Shown here piece after piece: positions 1-12,700 of a stretch of DNA of 64,000 nucleotides. Position numbers and translations under genes: made by a program. The first letter of the stretch is position 1, and every line of letters begins with the position of its first letter. This DNA is from Macrostomum hystrix (Eukaryota > Platyhelminthes > Macrostomidae), in NCBI GenBank assembly GCA_950097015.1, contig CATNEN010000039.1, positions 12,366,001 to 12,430,000 of the forward strand, read 5' to 3'. The notes beneath the pieces are model-generated. The model was given only the letters and a program-made list of their open reading frames with translations. It did not search any database and was not told the origin of the DNA.

Positions 1-230
1 TGGATATATGAGACAGATGAGACTTACCGGAGAGATAAGATAGGTGAGAGATGAGACACGGAGAAATAAGATTGGCAAGAGATAAGACAGGTAAAAGATA
101 AGATAGGTGAGAGAAGAGACACGGGAGAGATGAGACACGGGAGAGATGAGACACGGAGAGATAAGATAGGGGAGAGATGAGACAGCTAAGATGATTAAAC
201 GGGTGAAACGCGTGAGAGACAAGACAAGAT
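1..230. repeat. 16-bp minisatellite, locus 1 of 4
   Basis: Degenerate tandem copies of a purine-rich 16-mer, GGGAGAGATGAGACAC and variants such as GATAAGATAGGTGAGA. The array begins before or at the window edge. The same unit recurs at 30318-30768, 48225-48565 and 49440-49890; the copy at 48225 lies inside a hAT-type element. Confidence 0.85.
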
Positions 231-693
231 CTAATATCAAACGAACATAAAATTCAATGATGCAGCTGTCAATCAGGTCCATTGACTCAGTATTTGAGAA
301 TAAACTGTGGGCCCCTTCACATTGTTCGTGCAAAGTTAAAATGGAATGAGTCCCATTATGGACACAGGTAGATTATCTTCACGGGCATTCATCTCAAAAC
401 GGATGCTTCCATTTACTTAAATATCCTCTTGATTAGGATATACTGAATAATTCATTCCCCCCAGTCTATTAAAACTCTATTTCCTATTTCCCAAATGAGT
501 AAATTAAATTTCCTGTCGCAGGACTAAGTCCGGAACGCTGCCTGAGTTGCCTCCCAGGTCTTCGCTGCCAAAGCAAATCCAGAATTTCTTTCGGTATTGC
601 ATCTTTTGAATTCCACGGTTTTGCTTGAGAATGGATTTTACTCTTTTGTAAATATGACTTGCTTGACATTTTCAGTTGATAAATAAATTATGT
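231..693. other. Spacer with no recognised feature
   Basis: AT-rich unique sequence between two minisatellites. Short open frames here show no family resemblance. Confidence 0.5.
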
Positions 694-985
694 AGAATGC
701 AGTACAGTGAGGCAGAATGCAGTACAGTGAGGCAGAATGCAGTACAGTGAGGCAGAATGCAGTACAGTGAGGCAGAATGCAGTACAGTGAGGCAGAATGC
801 AGTACAGTGAGGCAGAATGCAGTACAGTGAGGCAGAATGCAGTACAGTGAGGCAGAATGCAGTACAGTGAGGCAGAATGCAGTACAGTGAGGCAGAATGC
901 AGTACAGTGAGGCAGAATGCAGTACAGTGAGGCAGAATGCAGTACAGTGAGGCAGAATGCAGTACAGTGAGGCAGAATGCAGCAC
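694..985. repeat. 20-bp minisatellite
   Basis: About 14 nearly identical copies of AATGCAGTACAGTGAGGCAG, followed by a degenerate copy at 980-1010. Near-perfect identity implies recent expansion. The apparent minus-strand peptides (LHSASLYCILPHCTAFCLTV repeats) are translations of the array, not a gene. Confidence 0.95.
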
Positions 986-2583
986 CGTGAGACCGTGAGG
1001 CAGAATGCTTTGAGCCGCTCACCTGTCCATGAAAGTCCAAGCTGTGGCTGGTGGCGACACTCCTGGCGGCTTTCTCGCTGCCTACCTGGACAACCCACAC
1101 GTGGTGGTGCTGCAAATAGCCAAAGTTACAACATACATCATAAATGATAACTTGAATGTACATGCACTGTCTATATGCAGACTCGTTACTAGTTCTCTCT
1201 ATTTTGACAATAAGCTAATACCTCCGTTGTCCCGGCAGACAGCAGTGGCATCAGCAGCATAAGCAGCAGCAGCGGCGTCCATAATTCAAAGTATTTCAAG
1301 GAGCTCGTTGCCATCGCCTCTTCGTTTTGCCGATTGTTGAATATAATTTTCGGCACAGATTTTCCTATATATAAACGGGGAATATTTTTCTCCTGTGGAA
1401 TTTCAACTGTGGGGCAGAGTTATTTTGCCCCCGGCGCGGACTTTTCTTCACTGAGCCTGCGATAGCCGGTTCTGCTGTCTTTTAATAATCGCCATAAATG
1501 GTAGACTCAATGGATTGTTGGGCCAAGGCTTCGAGAGTTTGTTTGCTGGTTGCCAAGGTAGGGGTGGGAGGGGTACGTGTTGCAGCAAAAGCTTGGCGGT
1601 AGTCTTCAGCTGGCCCTGATCTTCTTCCGGTGCATTGTCAGCCCCCTCACCTGCCATGCGCCAATCAGATCAGAACAGTAGCTTATTTCTCTTCTTTTCA
1701 ATATTCCTCTGACTCTACTTTGCTTTCAAATCTACTGTTCATGAGCTCTAAGCCTAATTCTCACCTGCCTTTGCCATTTTCTACATGTAATAGACACGTG
1801 AGAGTACAGGTAAGAGACAGGTTAGAGTCCATCTCACGTGTACTCTCACTCACCTTCTCATCACCTGTACTTCGATCCCATATTTCAGGTACAGTACTCT
1901 ATACCGATGCATTTTATTCTGTACTCGTTTAGCAGGCCAGCTTTATAAGTAGTAAATAGTTAAAATAAATTGTAAAATGAACAATTGTTTATACGCTCGT
2001 ATAGCAGTGTATGTAAGCCACAACATGTATTGTAGTGCACTACTTAAGTAGTATGTAACGCGCGCTTGAAAACCCATTTTGTATGTGGTCAGTTCATACG
2101 CTTTTAAAGCAGTTTCGAGTTAATATACTATCTATAGACCGGGTTTTTTTTATTGAGCGAGACATCAAAGCATTGCTTATTGTTGGAGCTACGTGTGGCA
2201 ATCGACTAATATAATGTTGTGCTAGAAAACTTATCGACTGGTATAAATGCCGTAGGCATGCAGTACTAAACCAACGGATTGTATTTGTGTGCTAGCTGCA
2301 GTGATTTTGAGACTTCCGCAGAGTAATTATAGCTATAAATATGACGATCCGTAAAGTAAAAATCGCGTGCACTGAATACAGGCGTCCCATTGTGTTGTGT
2401 TTGAACAGGTTGTTCTTTATATAAAAAACAGAAATGGGCATATGTCGGTGGTAGTATAGAAAGTAACTATTATTTCTGTCCGCCATATATTGTCGCGTCC
2501 ACATATAATTCTAACTCAATATCGATGCGCAGCTTGATAAACGGAATAAATGGGCTAAAGTATATGTTCGAATATTCTATATT
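986..2583. other. Spacer with no recognised gene
   Basis: No splice-consistent coding sequence found. A short imperfect inverted repeat is present near 1795-1895 (AGTACAGGT and ACCTGTACT arms). Otherwise AT-rich unique DNA. Confidence 0.4.
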
Positions 2584-2785
2584 ATGCAGTGGTTAGAGCG
2601 TCGGACTCATGACTTTAAGGTCGGGGGTTCGGTAACGGACTTCATTGGAACAAATTGTGTCCTTTAGCAAGACACTTAACTCTGTAAAATGGAAACCAGC
2701 AATAGCTGGGGTATTGTGACGTGGGGTAATTAAGTGTGTGGGTGTGGCGTCCCCCCAGTCCATGGGCAACCCCAGACTGACTATA
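2584..2785 (+). mobile_element. tRNA-derived SINE, family B (degenerate copy)
   Basis: The head looks like a tRNA: an A-box-like GTGGTTAGAGCG, the triplet CAT at the anticodon position in ACTCATGAC, and a B-box-like GGGGGTTCGGT. The body follows with the family motif TTTAGCAAGACACTTAACTC and a tail with CCCCAGTCCATGG. Related copies lie at 26641, 27262 and 36072. The CAT triplet suggests a tRNA-Met-like ancestor, which is inference. No target duplication was found. Confidence 0.75.
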
Positions 2786-4442
2786 TTATGATTATTTCCA
2801 TAATATATGAATAACATGTGCGGCGTCACTGTTAAGCAGACTTATAAATAAAAATGACAGGATAGTGTGACGATTAAACACAAAGGACGAAATCGAAGTC
2901 TGAGCAGCGGCAATTGTAAGTTCGGCAATTCAAAGTCAGTAATGTTGGTGACGTAGCGGTAGCACTTTTATTCCGTATGCACTGGGACGTCGACAAGCAG
3001 GGTGTAATGTAAGGCGTAGGAGCTCGTAATGGTGAGTGTCGGAACCGAATGTAGTGGAGTGTAGTGAGTGAGAAAAGTCACGGCACGAAACGTAGAAGAG
3101 CGAGAATGGCGATAACGAAAGTGAGGAAGAAAGAACCAGTGGAGCGCAGAACCAGCCGGAAAGAAAGAACCAGAACCAGTGGAGCGCGAGCGGGCCGGAA
3201 GCCCTTGGTTAAGTAAACTAGGCTGATTGAAAAACAAAGCGATCGATACTTCCGGCCAACCAGAGCTCGCACGCTCATTGGCCGGGGGGGAAAATACATT
3301 ACGATACGCGTAGTAAATAGCTAGAGTGGCGCGATATACGTTTATGGTTACTGACAGTAGCGCACTAATAATTTGACTTTGAGCGCACTAATATAAATTA
3401 ACAGAATTGGATAATATTATACGATGAGTTAAAACGGCCCTCGCAAGTACATAATTTGGAAATTAAGCATATAATTAACGCATAGAGTAATATTGTAGGG
3501 GCGCAGGGGTGCCTTCAACAAGTGACAACGTCACAATAGTATTAAAACTGCCGATTTACAAAAAATTAAAGACGCTCTTACAAATTTCAACAAAAGTTTA
3601 CTTTAAAGGCGTTTAAAATAATTGACTGCAACGTTGCATTAAAAATGCGGTTCAATATATAAAATCAAGGACCACTAGAAGAAGACCACTTCTTCCGCAG
3701 TCAGCAATCAGCATAGTTAAACAAATAAGCATCCAGTTATTACAAGGGTCCTTTAGTTATTTATGCAAAGACATTTCCGGTTTGTTTTAAAAGTTAAAAC
3801 AAAGAAAACGCATTACGCTACAACTTGTTATTTCAGAGAAAAAAAACTACAAAATTTTACTACAAAATGATAAACGCTTATAAGTCTGGTGATACATTTT
3901 TGCCATTAATAGCACGTTGCATCACGACGTGCAAGTCCCTGAATCGGTCGTGAGGCGCGAGTCCCATGACACAGGCGGGCTGGTTTCTGTGCATGTTCCA
4001 GTTAAAAGTACATCACGTGATTTGTGCCTTCAAGACATAATGTTATGTTAATTAGCTAGCTTAGGCAGATAGGTAGGTTATTGCGCTTAGCAACTTTGTG
4101 CAGCGAATGACCTATCCAAAAAGCCTAACTTCAGCGAAATCAATCCTGAAGCCAGTGAAGGAAATTTTGTGCCTCCATAAACTTTTTAAGTCAAGCTCAA
4201 GAGTATATTATATAGAGACAAAGTGCATATGCCTCTCATTGACTTAAGCATTATTCTTAATTCTTAAATCTAAAGTAAAAATGGCGTTTAAATCATTATC
4301 ATTAAAAGAAGTCACATTCTTTTGTTGCCAAAGCTAGTTGGCTAGCCTGAATGTTGGTATTTGTATTCTTTCTATTAGGCGTATAATATTTAATAAGGCC
4401 TAGGCTATATAATAGGTAGCTAGGGCCTATCTAGCTGAGCAA
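2786..4442. other. Spacer with no recognised gene
   Basis: Unique AT-rich sequence. A small local duplication is visible at 3130-3190 (GAACCAGTGGAGCGC twice). No conserved protein or RNA recognised. Confidence 0.4.
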
Positions 4443-5242
4443 ATATTGGTTTTCAACTTCTATCTCAAACTAAGTAACTTCTATTTTGCCCGGCGGCTCT
4501 CCAGCTGGCGTTAGTATTTAAATAGTAACTTCATTTTCACCCGTGGGGAGGGGGTGCTCATGTGTAGGCCTACCTGATTAGTAACTTCAATTTCGTCTGC
4601 GAGACCAGCCTGCCCAAGTTAGGGTAAATCAATTTCACAAAAAGTAACTTCTATTTCATCTCTTCAGCACAGGGATTTGTGTTTGTGTCCACTCTGTGAA
4701 ATATGGACTTTGTCCTTGCCTTTGAACTTCACGGACGCTTCCTCTGACTCCGCCACAATTATAAGAATTCTGTCGAGTCTCAAGAGATTTATGGCCTTGT
4801 GAATTTATGACCCTATTGCACAGAATCACAATAAAAATTCAGCCAATTGGATAGCACTGACACTTTCGCATTCAGCCACTTTTGAAGCTTCAATCTCCAT
4901 AAGTCCATATAAGCTCTTTTTGTTGTTTGTCTCCCACTTGGTGTCTTGCCTGAGACTTTTGCAATATATATTAAAAGTACAGGCCCATCATGGGCTATAT
5001 TGATGTTTAAAGGTAGATGAAAAAATGCAAGCCGAAATAGAAGTTACTTTTTGTGAACTGGATTTAGGCCTACTCTAACTTGGGCAGGCCAGTCTCGTGG
5101 ATGAAAATGGAGTTACTAATTGGGTACACATGAGCACCCCCTCCCGTGGACAAAATTGAACTTACTAACACCAGCCATAGAGCCGCCGGGCAAAATAGAA
5201 GGTAGAAGTTATTTAGTTTGAAATAGAAGTTATAAACCAATA
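4443..5242. mobile_element. Foldback-like element with ~210-bp inverted repeats
   Basis: The left arm (about 4443-4657) and right arm (about 5034-5242) are imperfect reverse complements. Both carry, in order, TTTTGCCCGGCGGCTCT, GAGGGGGTGCTCATGTGTA, CTGCCCAAGTTAG and CACAAAAAGTAACTTCTATT. Within an arm the motif AGTAACTTC recurs roughly every 50-60 bp, as sub-repeats do in foldback elements. The ~375-bp interior has no open frame of note. TGAGCAAAT occurs beside both ends (4436-4444 and 5250-5258) and may be a target duplication, though the right copy is offset by a few bases. Non-autonomous; superfamily not determined. Confidence 0.75.
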
Positions 5243-6745
5243 TTATCATTGAGCAAATTTAGCAGATTTTGTGCTGAACTGAAACTTATATTTGTAATAT
5301 TACTTAAACTTATAGACAAGGCTAATGTTAAATCCCTCTATTTGGTTTTAGTTGCTAGTTTGTTGTTTTAGTTGCTAAATTCAGCTAGTTTGTCCAGATG
5401 TAGTAGGTAGGCTAAAGTTAAATACACCATGTGACTAGACCCTACCCTACCCCTACCACATGAGTTGCTGAACTGTCGTGGTTGAGCCTGCTGCTGTCAA
5501 TCTTGTAGGCCTAGGGATAGTAGTTGATCCTATTGCTGTCATTGTCAATTCTATCACAGATGGTGGTATTTGCAGAACTATATGCCACAGATCTGGGACC
5601 CTTTGTGATAGGCCTCTGGCAGAGCTGACATTGCCTGCCTAGTGCCAAGCCAAGACCTTTAGTGTTTACAAGAATGAGCTAAGTGCTATAGTCTAGATTA
5701 TATAGTACAAGCCCAAAATTTTGGTATACATTTGTGTTGTCTGCCAGAAATTTGGCATGCATGATAAATGTGCATTGAACTAGACCATATACTCGTATGT
5801 GCAACCTCCCAAATCTTAGCCAGCTGTGCGACTTAGTTTTTGCTCTATTTACGACTTAGTTTGCTCTCATTTGCGACTTAGTTCATTTCATTGCTCTATT
5901 TACAACTTAGTTTGCTCTCATTTGCTCTCTTTTTCTCTCCCCTTTTTTCTTTTCTTCACGCCTTCCTTTTTTGTCCCTTGGTCCCCCCTTTGATTTCTTT
6001 GTGCTTGGTCAATTGGTTTTTGCGACTTACCTTTACCTTGCTTCTATATCTAAGTCTAGCTGGCTATATTGATGATATCGGTAACTGTCTAGCTGATAAC
6101 TTGATAACTTGGATTTTGGATGCTGCTTGCAACTTAGATTTAAAGTCATTTGTAGGTGTTGAAAAAGTTTTCTATCATTCCTTGGCCTAACCAGAATTAT
6201 TTTCTGATTATGGCATTCGAGTATTATAAGTGTTTAAGACACTTTTTCTCGGAAAAGTGTTGTACAGAAAAAGGTTTGTGTTTTTGTCTTTTTTTATTTA
6301 ATTTTTTTCTGATAACACTGGTGATAATAGAATTTTATAATATTATGTAATATAGAATCGATTGATTCCCCTACTGGTTTGTTATTTTAATGATAGCTTT
6401 AGATATAGCCTGGCCTATTTTTCTACTATCCTTGGTTTGTGTCAATATAATTATGTAGACTAGAATTTATTTTGTGTCCAAGAATAATCATTGGCTCTTG
6501 CCCTTTAAAGTAGCAGTAAGATTATAGACATAATGAATAGCTTTGAAATATTAGATAAATGAAAGAAAGCTAATTATAAATAAAATACTCTTGCTTTTTA
6601 TCATTCTTTTTTTTCAGCAGGTCTCATTGCTAATTTCAAGCACAATATTCCACTTAGCTTCCCTGCTAAGGAAGTAGATTAAAAATAAAACAAAACAAAG
6701 ACTTGAAAACAAAGGAACAGTTGTTGAAGCTCTTCTAGGCAAACA
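5243..6745 (+). promoter_or_regulatory. 5' flank and leader region of LARP1
   Basis: AT-rich sequence ending in a pyrimidine tract and AG at 6606-6620 (CTTTTTTTTCAGCAG). This could be a 3' splice site for an upstream 5'UTR exon or for a trans-spliced leader. An in-frame stop (TGA, 6725-6727) precedes the LARP1 ATG. The hydrophobic open frames around 5891-6350 look like chance reading of T-rich DNA. Confidence 0.4.
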
Positions 6746-9700
6746 ATGTCAACTAGTCAACCAATAAAAAAGGAGCAATTAGGTCCTGCTGCTGCTACTG
6801 CAGAGGCTACTGTTACTAAGCAGGTGGAAGGTCCTGGGCCCGGTCCAACAGGTGAGGCAGCAGCAGCGGCTCCAGCTCCTGTCATTGTGGACGCTCCATT
6901 GCCAAAGGAGAATCCGTGGTTAAAGAAAATAATTGCCAGCGCCGAGCCAGGACCTTCGGTGTTGAAGAAGAACAAGCCTAATCCTACTCAGCAAGAGCAG
7001 CAGCAGCAGCAGCCGGCACAGGCTCAAAAGTTGCCTAGGCAACAAGTAAACAAACAGCAGCAGCAACCGGCTGAGCAAAAGAAGCGTTTGGTTTTTGCCG
7101 ACCAACAGGAGAGCAGCAGGAGGTCCGCTTCCATGGCAGCCGCAGCCGCCGCAGCTGCAGCCAATGAAGATTGGCCCACTCTAGATCAGTCTGTAGCTAA
7201 CACAGCCAGCAAAACTATCATTGATAGCAACGCTGGCGGTGTTGGAAATAAAGAAAATGCTTCGTCTACTACTAACGCCGGTGGGTCAGTAGTAGTAACT
7301 GCCCCTGGTTCAAACTCAAGAGGAAGGTCCGGAGTTGCAGCCGCTTGGCAGAAAATCGATTTGAATAGCAGACAGTCTAATAATATACCAGCTGCCAATC
7401 ACGCTGGCAATATCGAACACGACTCAAATGAGAAGCAGCAGCAGCAGCAGCCAGATGTGCCGCCTCGAAGACAAACTGCTCCGATGCGTCCGGCGCGACC
7501 GTTCAAACGTTTCGCTCGCACTGGCCGGTCTAAGATGCAACAGCAGCAGCAGCAACAGCAGCAACGTCCAGGCAATCATCAGCGGCAGGGCCGGATTCAG
7601 TTCAATAATAGGCCGGCACGCAATGGAAGTTTTGTTAACGGCAGGCGAACGGCCGCCAATCTGAAGGATATCGAAGTTTCACGATGCGGTAGGCTATCTA
7701 AAATCTTGCTTAAATGGGATATTTCCGTGTCTTCCTCATTGATAGGACATTATATATTTATTCCCTACAGTTAGGGATATTTTAGTATCATTCTCTCGAT
7801 TTGAGCATTTCCGTTTTTCCTAGACGTGCATGTTTTTGTTACCTCCCATGTGGGATAATTCCGTTTTCTCCCATGTGGGATATTTCCGTTTTTCCCAAGC
7901 TATTTCCCCATGAGGTATTTCAGTTCGAAAAAAAAGTTTTTTAAACTCAAATCGCATTCCTATTCGACCTCCGCATTCGCTCAGTGGCCTCAAACAAGTC
8001 AGACGATGGAGACGACAACCCCTACTATTGTCTGCCCTATTACGACGACCAGACACTTCCGGCCTTCACTGGCAACGCTGTGCCCTCCAATGTTAGAGAG
8101 ATTGGGTCGCACCCGCACGCTACATCGTCTGCGTATAAGCCGGTTAATGTGGCTGCTGAAAGCAGCTTGCCAGGTGAGAGACCCGCGATTTGAAAATCTA
8201 GTCTTTATTATTAACTTAAAATGTTTGAATTGCATTTCCCAACAGATCCCATGTTTTAGCTTCCACTTCCCTAACAGATCCCGTGTTTTCACTTCCACTT
8301 CCCCGTCAGATCCCATGGTTTAGCTTCTACTTCCTCCGTCAGATCCCAAGGTTTCCACTTCCCCGTCAGATCCCATGGTTTAGCTTCCACTTCCCCGTCA
8401 GATCCCATGGTTTAGCTTCTACTTCCCCGTCAGATCCCAAGGTTTCCACTTCCCCGTCAGATCCCATGATTTAGCTTCTACTTCCCCGTCAGATCCCAAG
8501 GTTTCCACTTCCCCGTCAGATCCCAAGGTTTCCACTTCCCCGTCAGATCCCATGGTTTAGCTTCTACTTCCCCGTCAGATCCCAAGGTTTCCACTTCCCC
8601 GTCAGATCCCATGGTTTAGCTTCCACTTCCCCGTCAGATCCCAAGGTTTCCACTTCCCCGTCAGATCCCATGGTTTAGCTTCCACTTCCCCGTCAGATCC
8701 CATGGTTTAGCTTCTACTTCCCCGTCAGATCCCAAGGTTTCCACTTCCCCGTCAGATCCCAAGGTTTCCACTTCCCCGTCAGATCCCATGGTTTAGCTTC
8801 CACTTCCCCACCAGATCCCAAGGTTTAGCTTCCGAATTTTCTAGATCCCAAAATGTATCCTTCTTTTTATTCCCAGCGGATACCAGGGGGTGATTAGCAG
8901 AGCGGTTAACGCGTTTGCCTCTCGCATTAAGGTCCCTGAGTTCGATTCCGAGACGAGGCCACATTCATTTGGGGCGCAGCCGCGCAGACAAGGCTGGGGG
9001 GCATATCGTTCAATTCGCGCCCTTGAGGGTCTACGTCCAAGGGACATTGATAGTGTACACTGCCTGACGATGAGAAAGTCACGGCAGATGTACACACCTG
9101 TGCGCGTGTGTGCTCAGGAGTCAGCGAAATGGGCAGAATTGCCTCCTCGCTGGCTGCGGGTCGACTGTCAACAAAGTATGCATCCCAGGCCTCCTACAGT
9201 TTTTTTTCCAAAATATTCGGCATTGCAGAGGGCCTGGCGCTTATGTACGCCAGCAAAGGTCACATGCATGACTTTATGCCCATAGACGAACTGGTCGACC
9301 CGGTCACAGGCACCCGGTCCGTCATTGTCAACGGGCTGTTCTTTTTTCCTGAAAATTTCGACAGCGACGCAATGTGCGACGTAGTGTTCACCCAGATCCG
9401 AAAACAGATTGAATTCTATTTCTCAGACGATAATCTGAACCACGACTTGTTTCTGCGCAGCATCATGGACAAGGACGGCTACGTCAGCTTGCAGACACTC
9501 ACCGGGTTTAACAGGGTCAACTATCTGAGCAGCGGAAATATTGAAGATGTCGCTGCCGCTATCGATGTCAGCCAGGATTTGGAACTCAGTCCTGATAGGA
9601 CTAAGGTGAGATTTTGTTTGAGCTGCGAATATTTTATTTCATGTATTGTTTACTAGAATAGCGGGCACTTAAGTGATTGTTTCTTAGAATATCGGACGCT

Positions 9701-12700
9701 TGAAAGAATTATTTCTAGAAAAGTGGATTCTTTATAGATTGTTTCTTAGAAAAGCAAACACACTGAACCCGTTTCATAGAAATCGAACGCAATGTAACCG
9801 TTTCTTAGAATAGTTTCAAAGATTGTTAATTTTACACTTGAGACTATGGTAGTCCTCGAACTGTAGGGACGCCTTCGAATTTCCTGGAATAATTTTTCCA
9901 CTGCAGGTTCGTCGCCGCGTCAATCCGCACCTTTGGCCAATCGATCTGGACACCTGGGAGCGAGACAAAGTCGAAGCCGCCGTACAGGAGAGCCTGCAGC
10001 AGCATCAGCAACACCGGCAGCTAGCCGATGATGAAGAAGAAGAGATGCCAGACGATGCTGAAGCAGAATTGGAAGCCGCAGAAGCAGCTTTAGAAGAGAT
10101 TGCCGGTCAGCCAGCGGAGACAGGCGAGGTGAATAACAATAGCGAAGCGGTCGGTGAACATGCCGAGCCTGGCCTGCCAGCTTTGAACATTGACGCGCCA
10201 GAGTTTGTGCCAATCTGGGGCGGTGGCGGATTCGATGTATCGTCTTCGTCCACAGTTACAAGTAATCAGTTAGCCACAGCCACTGGCGAAACTGAATGTG
10301 AGTGAAATGCTTGATTACACTTGTACCCTGACAATCGGAGTTATAAATTATTATCGTTTTAAACACGTCACGTCAGTTCAACGTCTCAAACGCTTCTCCA
10401 ATAAAATGCGGATTTTTTCTAAGAATAGCAAACACTTTAGTAGACTTCGGAAATTGTTTCTTAAAATAGAAAACTTACAAGTACGCTCGCACTTATGCTT
10501 CTTTCCTATCTCTAACCTTTTCATCGCCAGCCGCTGCTATTCCGATCGCACCGACATCCTCTGACACCGTCGACAATGCGGAGTGGACGCAGGTGGTTCA
10601 ACGCCGTCGTACTAGACGACGCTCCGGTGGCGGCGGCGTCAGCACTTCAGCCCCGGAGCATCACGCTGCTCAGCATCAGCAGGACGAGTTGGACTTTATG
10701 TTCGACTGCGAAGCTGAGCCGTCGACTTCGCTGCCGCAACCGCCGACGTCGCAGCAACAGCAGCAGCAGCAGCAACCGGCGTCAGGAGCTCAGTCCAATT
10801 TGCATCCGTCGTCAGCGGCTCACGGTCACGCCAGTCGGTCCCGGACAATCTCGACAACGGAGGACGAAGTGTCCGAATCCGACATCAACCGGCTGATTAT
10901 CGTTGCCCCATACGGCGCCACGGCTTCAGCAGCCGGCGTCACCGCCCCCTCAGGCGCTAACGCTTCGTCGCAGCGTCACGGCGCCACCGCGAAGCATCCG
11001 GGCGGGGATCGGCGCTCGGCGGCGGATCACGTGCCCCGATGCAACCGGATGACCCACGAGCTGGCCAGGCAGATTGACGACGGCCTCGTCAATTATGAAG
11101 CGGAAATTTGGCGCGTCGCAGTTGGCAGCGGTGGCGGAGCGGCCGCCGTCTCAGCCGACATATCGCCGTCGTCTTCAGTGACATCTTCGGCGGCCACTTC
11201 AGTCCGCGGCGGGCACCGCAAAGTGCAGCTGGTCTCGGAGGAGGCCCTGCGAGCGGCCCAGCGCAGCCTGTCCAGTTCAAGGGAGCGGCTGCATCAGCAG
11301 CTGCAGCAGCCGCCGCCGCCTCCACCGCCGCCGCCGCCTCCGCCGTCATCATCTGCCTTCGCGGCAGCGGCCGGCCTGGGCCAGACGGGTCGCATGCTCT
11401 CTGGTCGTTTCTTTCCGGCCTACGCTGATAAGCAGGCCAGGCTGCCGCCAACGGATGGCGCGCCTAGGAAGCAAAAGACTCGGCACAGCGCCAATCCGCC
11501 GCAGGAGCAGAGCATTGGCTATGTGTTCGATGTCAGGGAGCACCGCGCCAGGTCTAGGACTTCGTCTACTAGCAGCAACTTTAGGTAAGGCTTGTTCGTG
11601 TATATCTCATACAAAAATCGATAAGTACATTCTTTGTTGATCATAAGTGCATTGGTATGTACATCATAAGTACATCGGTATGTACATGATAAGTACATTT
11701 ATATGTACATCATATTTGCAGCATATGTACATTGGCATATCAATCTGAGTACATTAACATGAATATCGAATCCACACATATGTAAGCCATACAGTATATT
11801 CGCGGTATGCACATTTATGTGGATTACGAACGTTTGTGACGTCTGAACTCCTCCACAGTGAGTTCTCGGTGGCTTCCAGTCTGCCCAACAACCTGCCAAG
11901 CTGCGTGCCCCAATGTCCACCGGCTACCGGCCTACATCCGTCTCAGGTGCTGCTCCAGGAGCAGGGATTCAACTTTGTTGATTATAACCATTATCACAGG
12001 AAATGTTTGCAAGGTAAATTATATTATTTAACTACAATTTCTATCAAGTTTCTAGACTAAGTTTTTTAATTCTTCCCCAGATCCTTTGGTTAAATTGCAA
12101 TGCGAGTTTTCCACATATATCCCTTACTAGTATTTTCCTAAATCCTCAGATAGTGCTTCTATATGAAATTATTGGGTGATATAAAATCCTCAGGCAGTAT
12201 TCCCAACCTTCACAAATCCTCAATTAGTAATCCCAATCTTCACAAATCCTATCTATTAGTAATCCCAATCTTCACAAATCCTATCTAGTAGTAATCCCAA
12301 TCTTCACAAATCCTATCTAGTAGTAATCCCAATCTTCACAAATCCTATCTAGTAGTAATCCCAATCTTCACAAATCCTATCTAGTAGTAATCCCAATCTT
12401 CACAAATCCTATCTAGTAGTAATCCCAATCTTCACAAATCCTATCTAGTAGTAATCCCAATCTTCACAAATCCTATCTAGTAGTAATCCCAATCTTCACA
12501 AATCCTATCTAGTAGTAATCCCAATCTTCACAAATCCTATCTAGTAGTAATCCCAATCTTCACAAATCCTATCTAGTAGTAATCCTAATCTTCACAAATC
12601 CTATCTAGTAGTAATCCCAATCTTCACAAATCCTATCTAGTAGTAATCCAAATCTTCACAAATCCTATCTAGTAGTAATCCCAATCTTCACAAATCCTAT

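Noticed and set aside
1029-1262. 77-residue frame beginning MKVQAVAGGD
   Set aside because: No family resemblance, no splice-consistent continuation, and overlaps the edge of an array.
5891-6350. Two hydrophobic open frames that suggest a small membrane protein
   Set aside because: T-rich DNA read by chance; no conserved motif, and placed in the LARP1 5' region.
8888-8962. tRNA gene in LARP1 intron 2
   Set aside because: The tRNA-like head is followed by a body shared with the 53281 copy, so it is a SINE.
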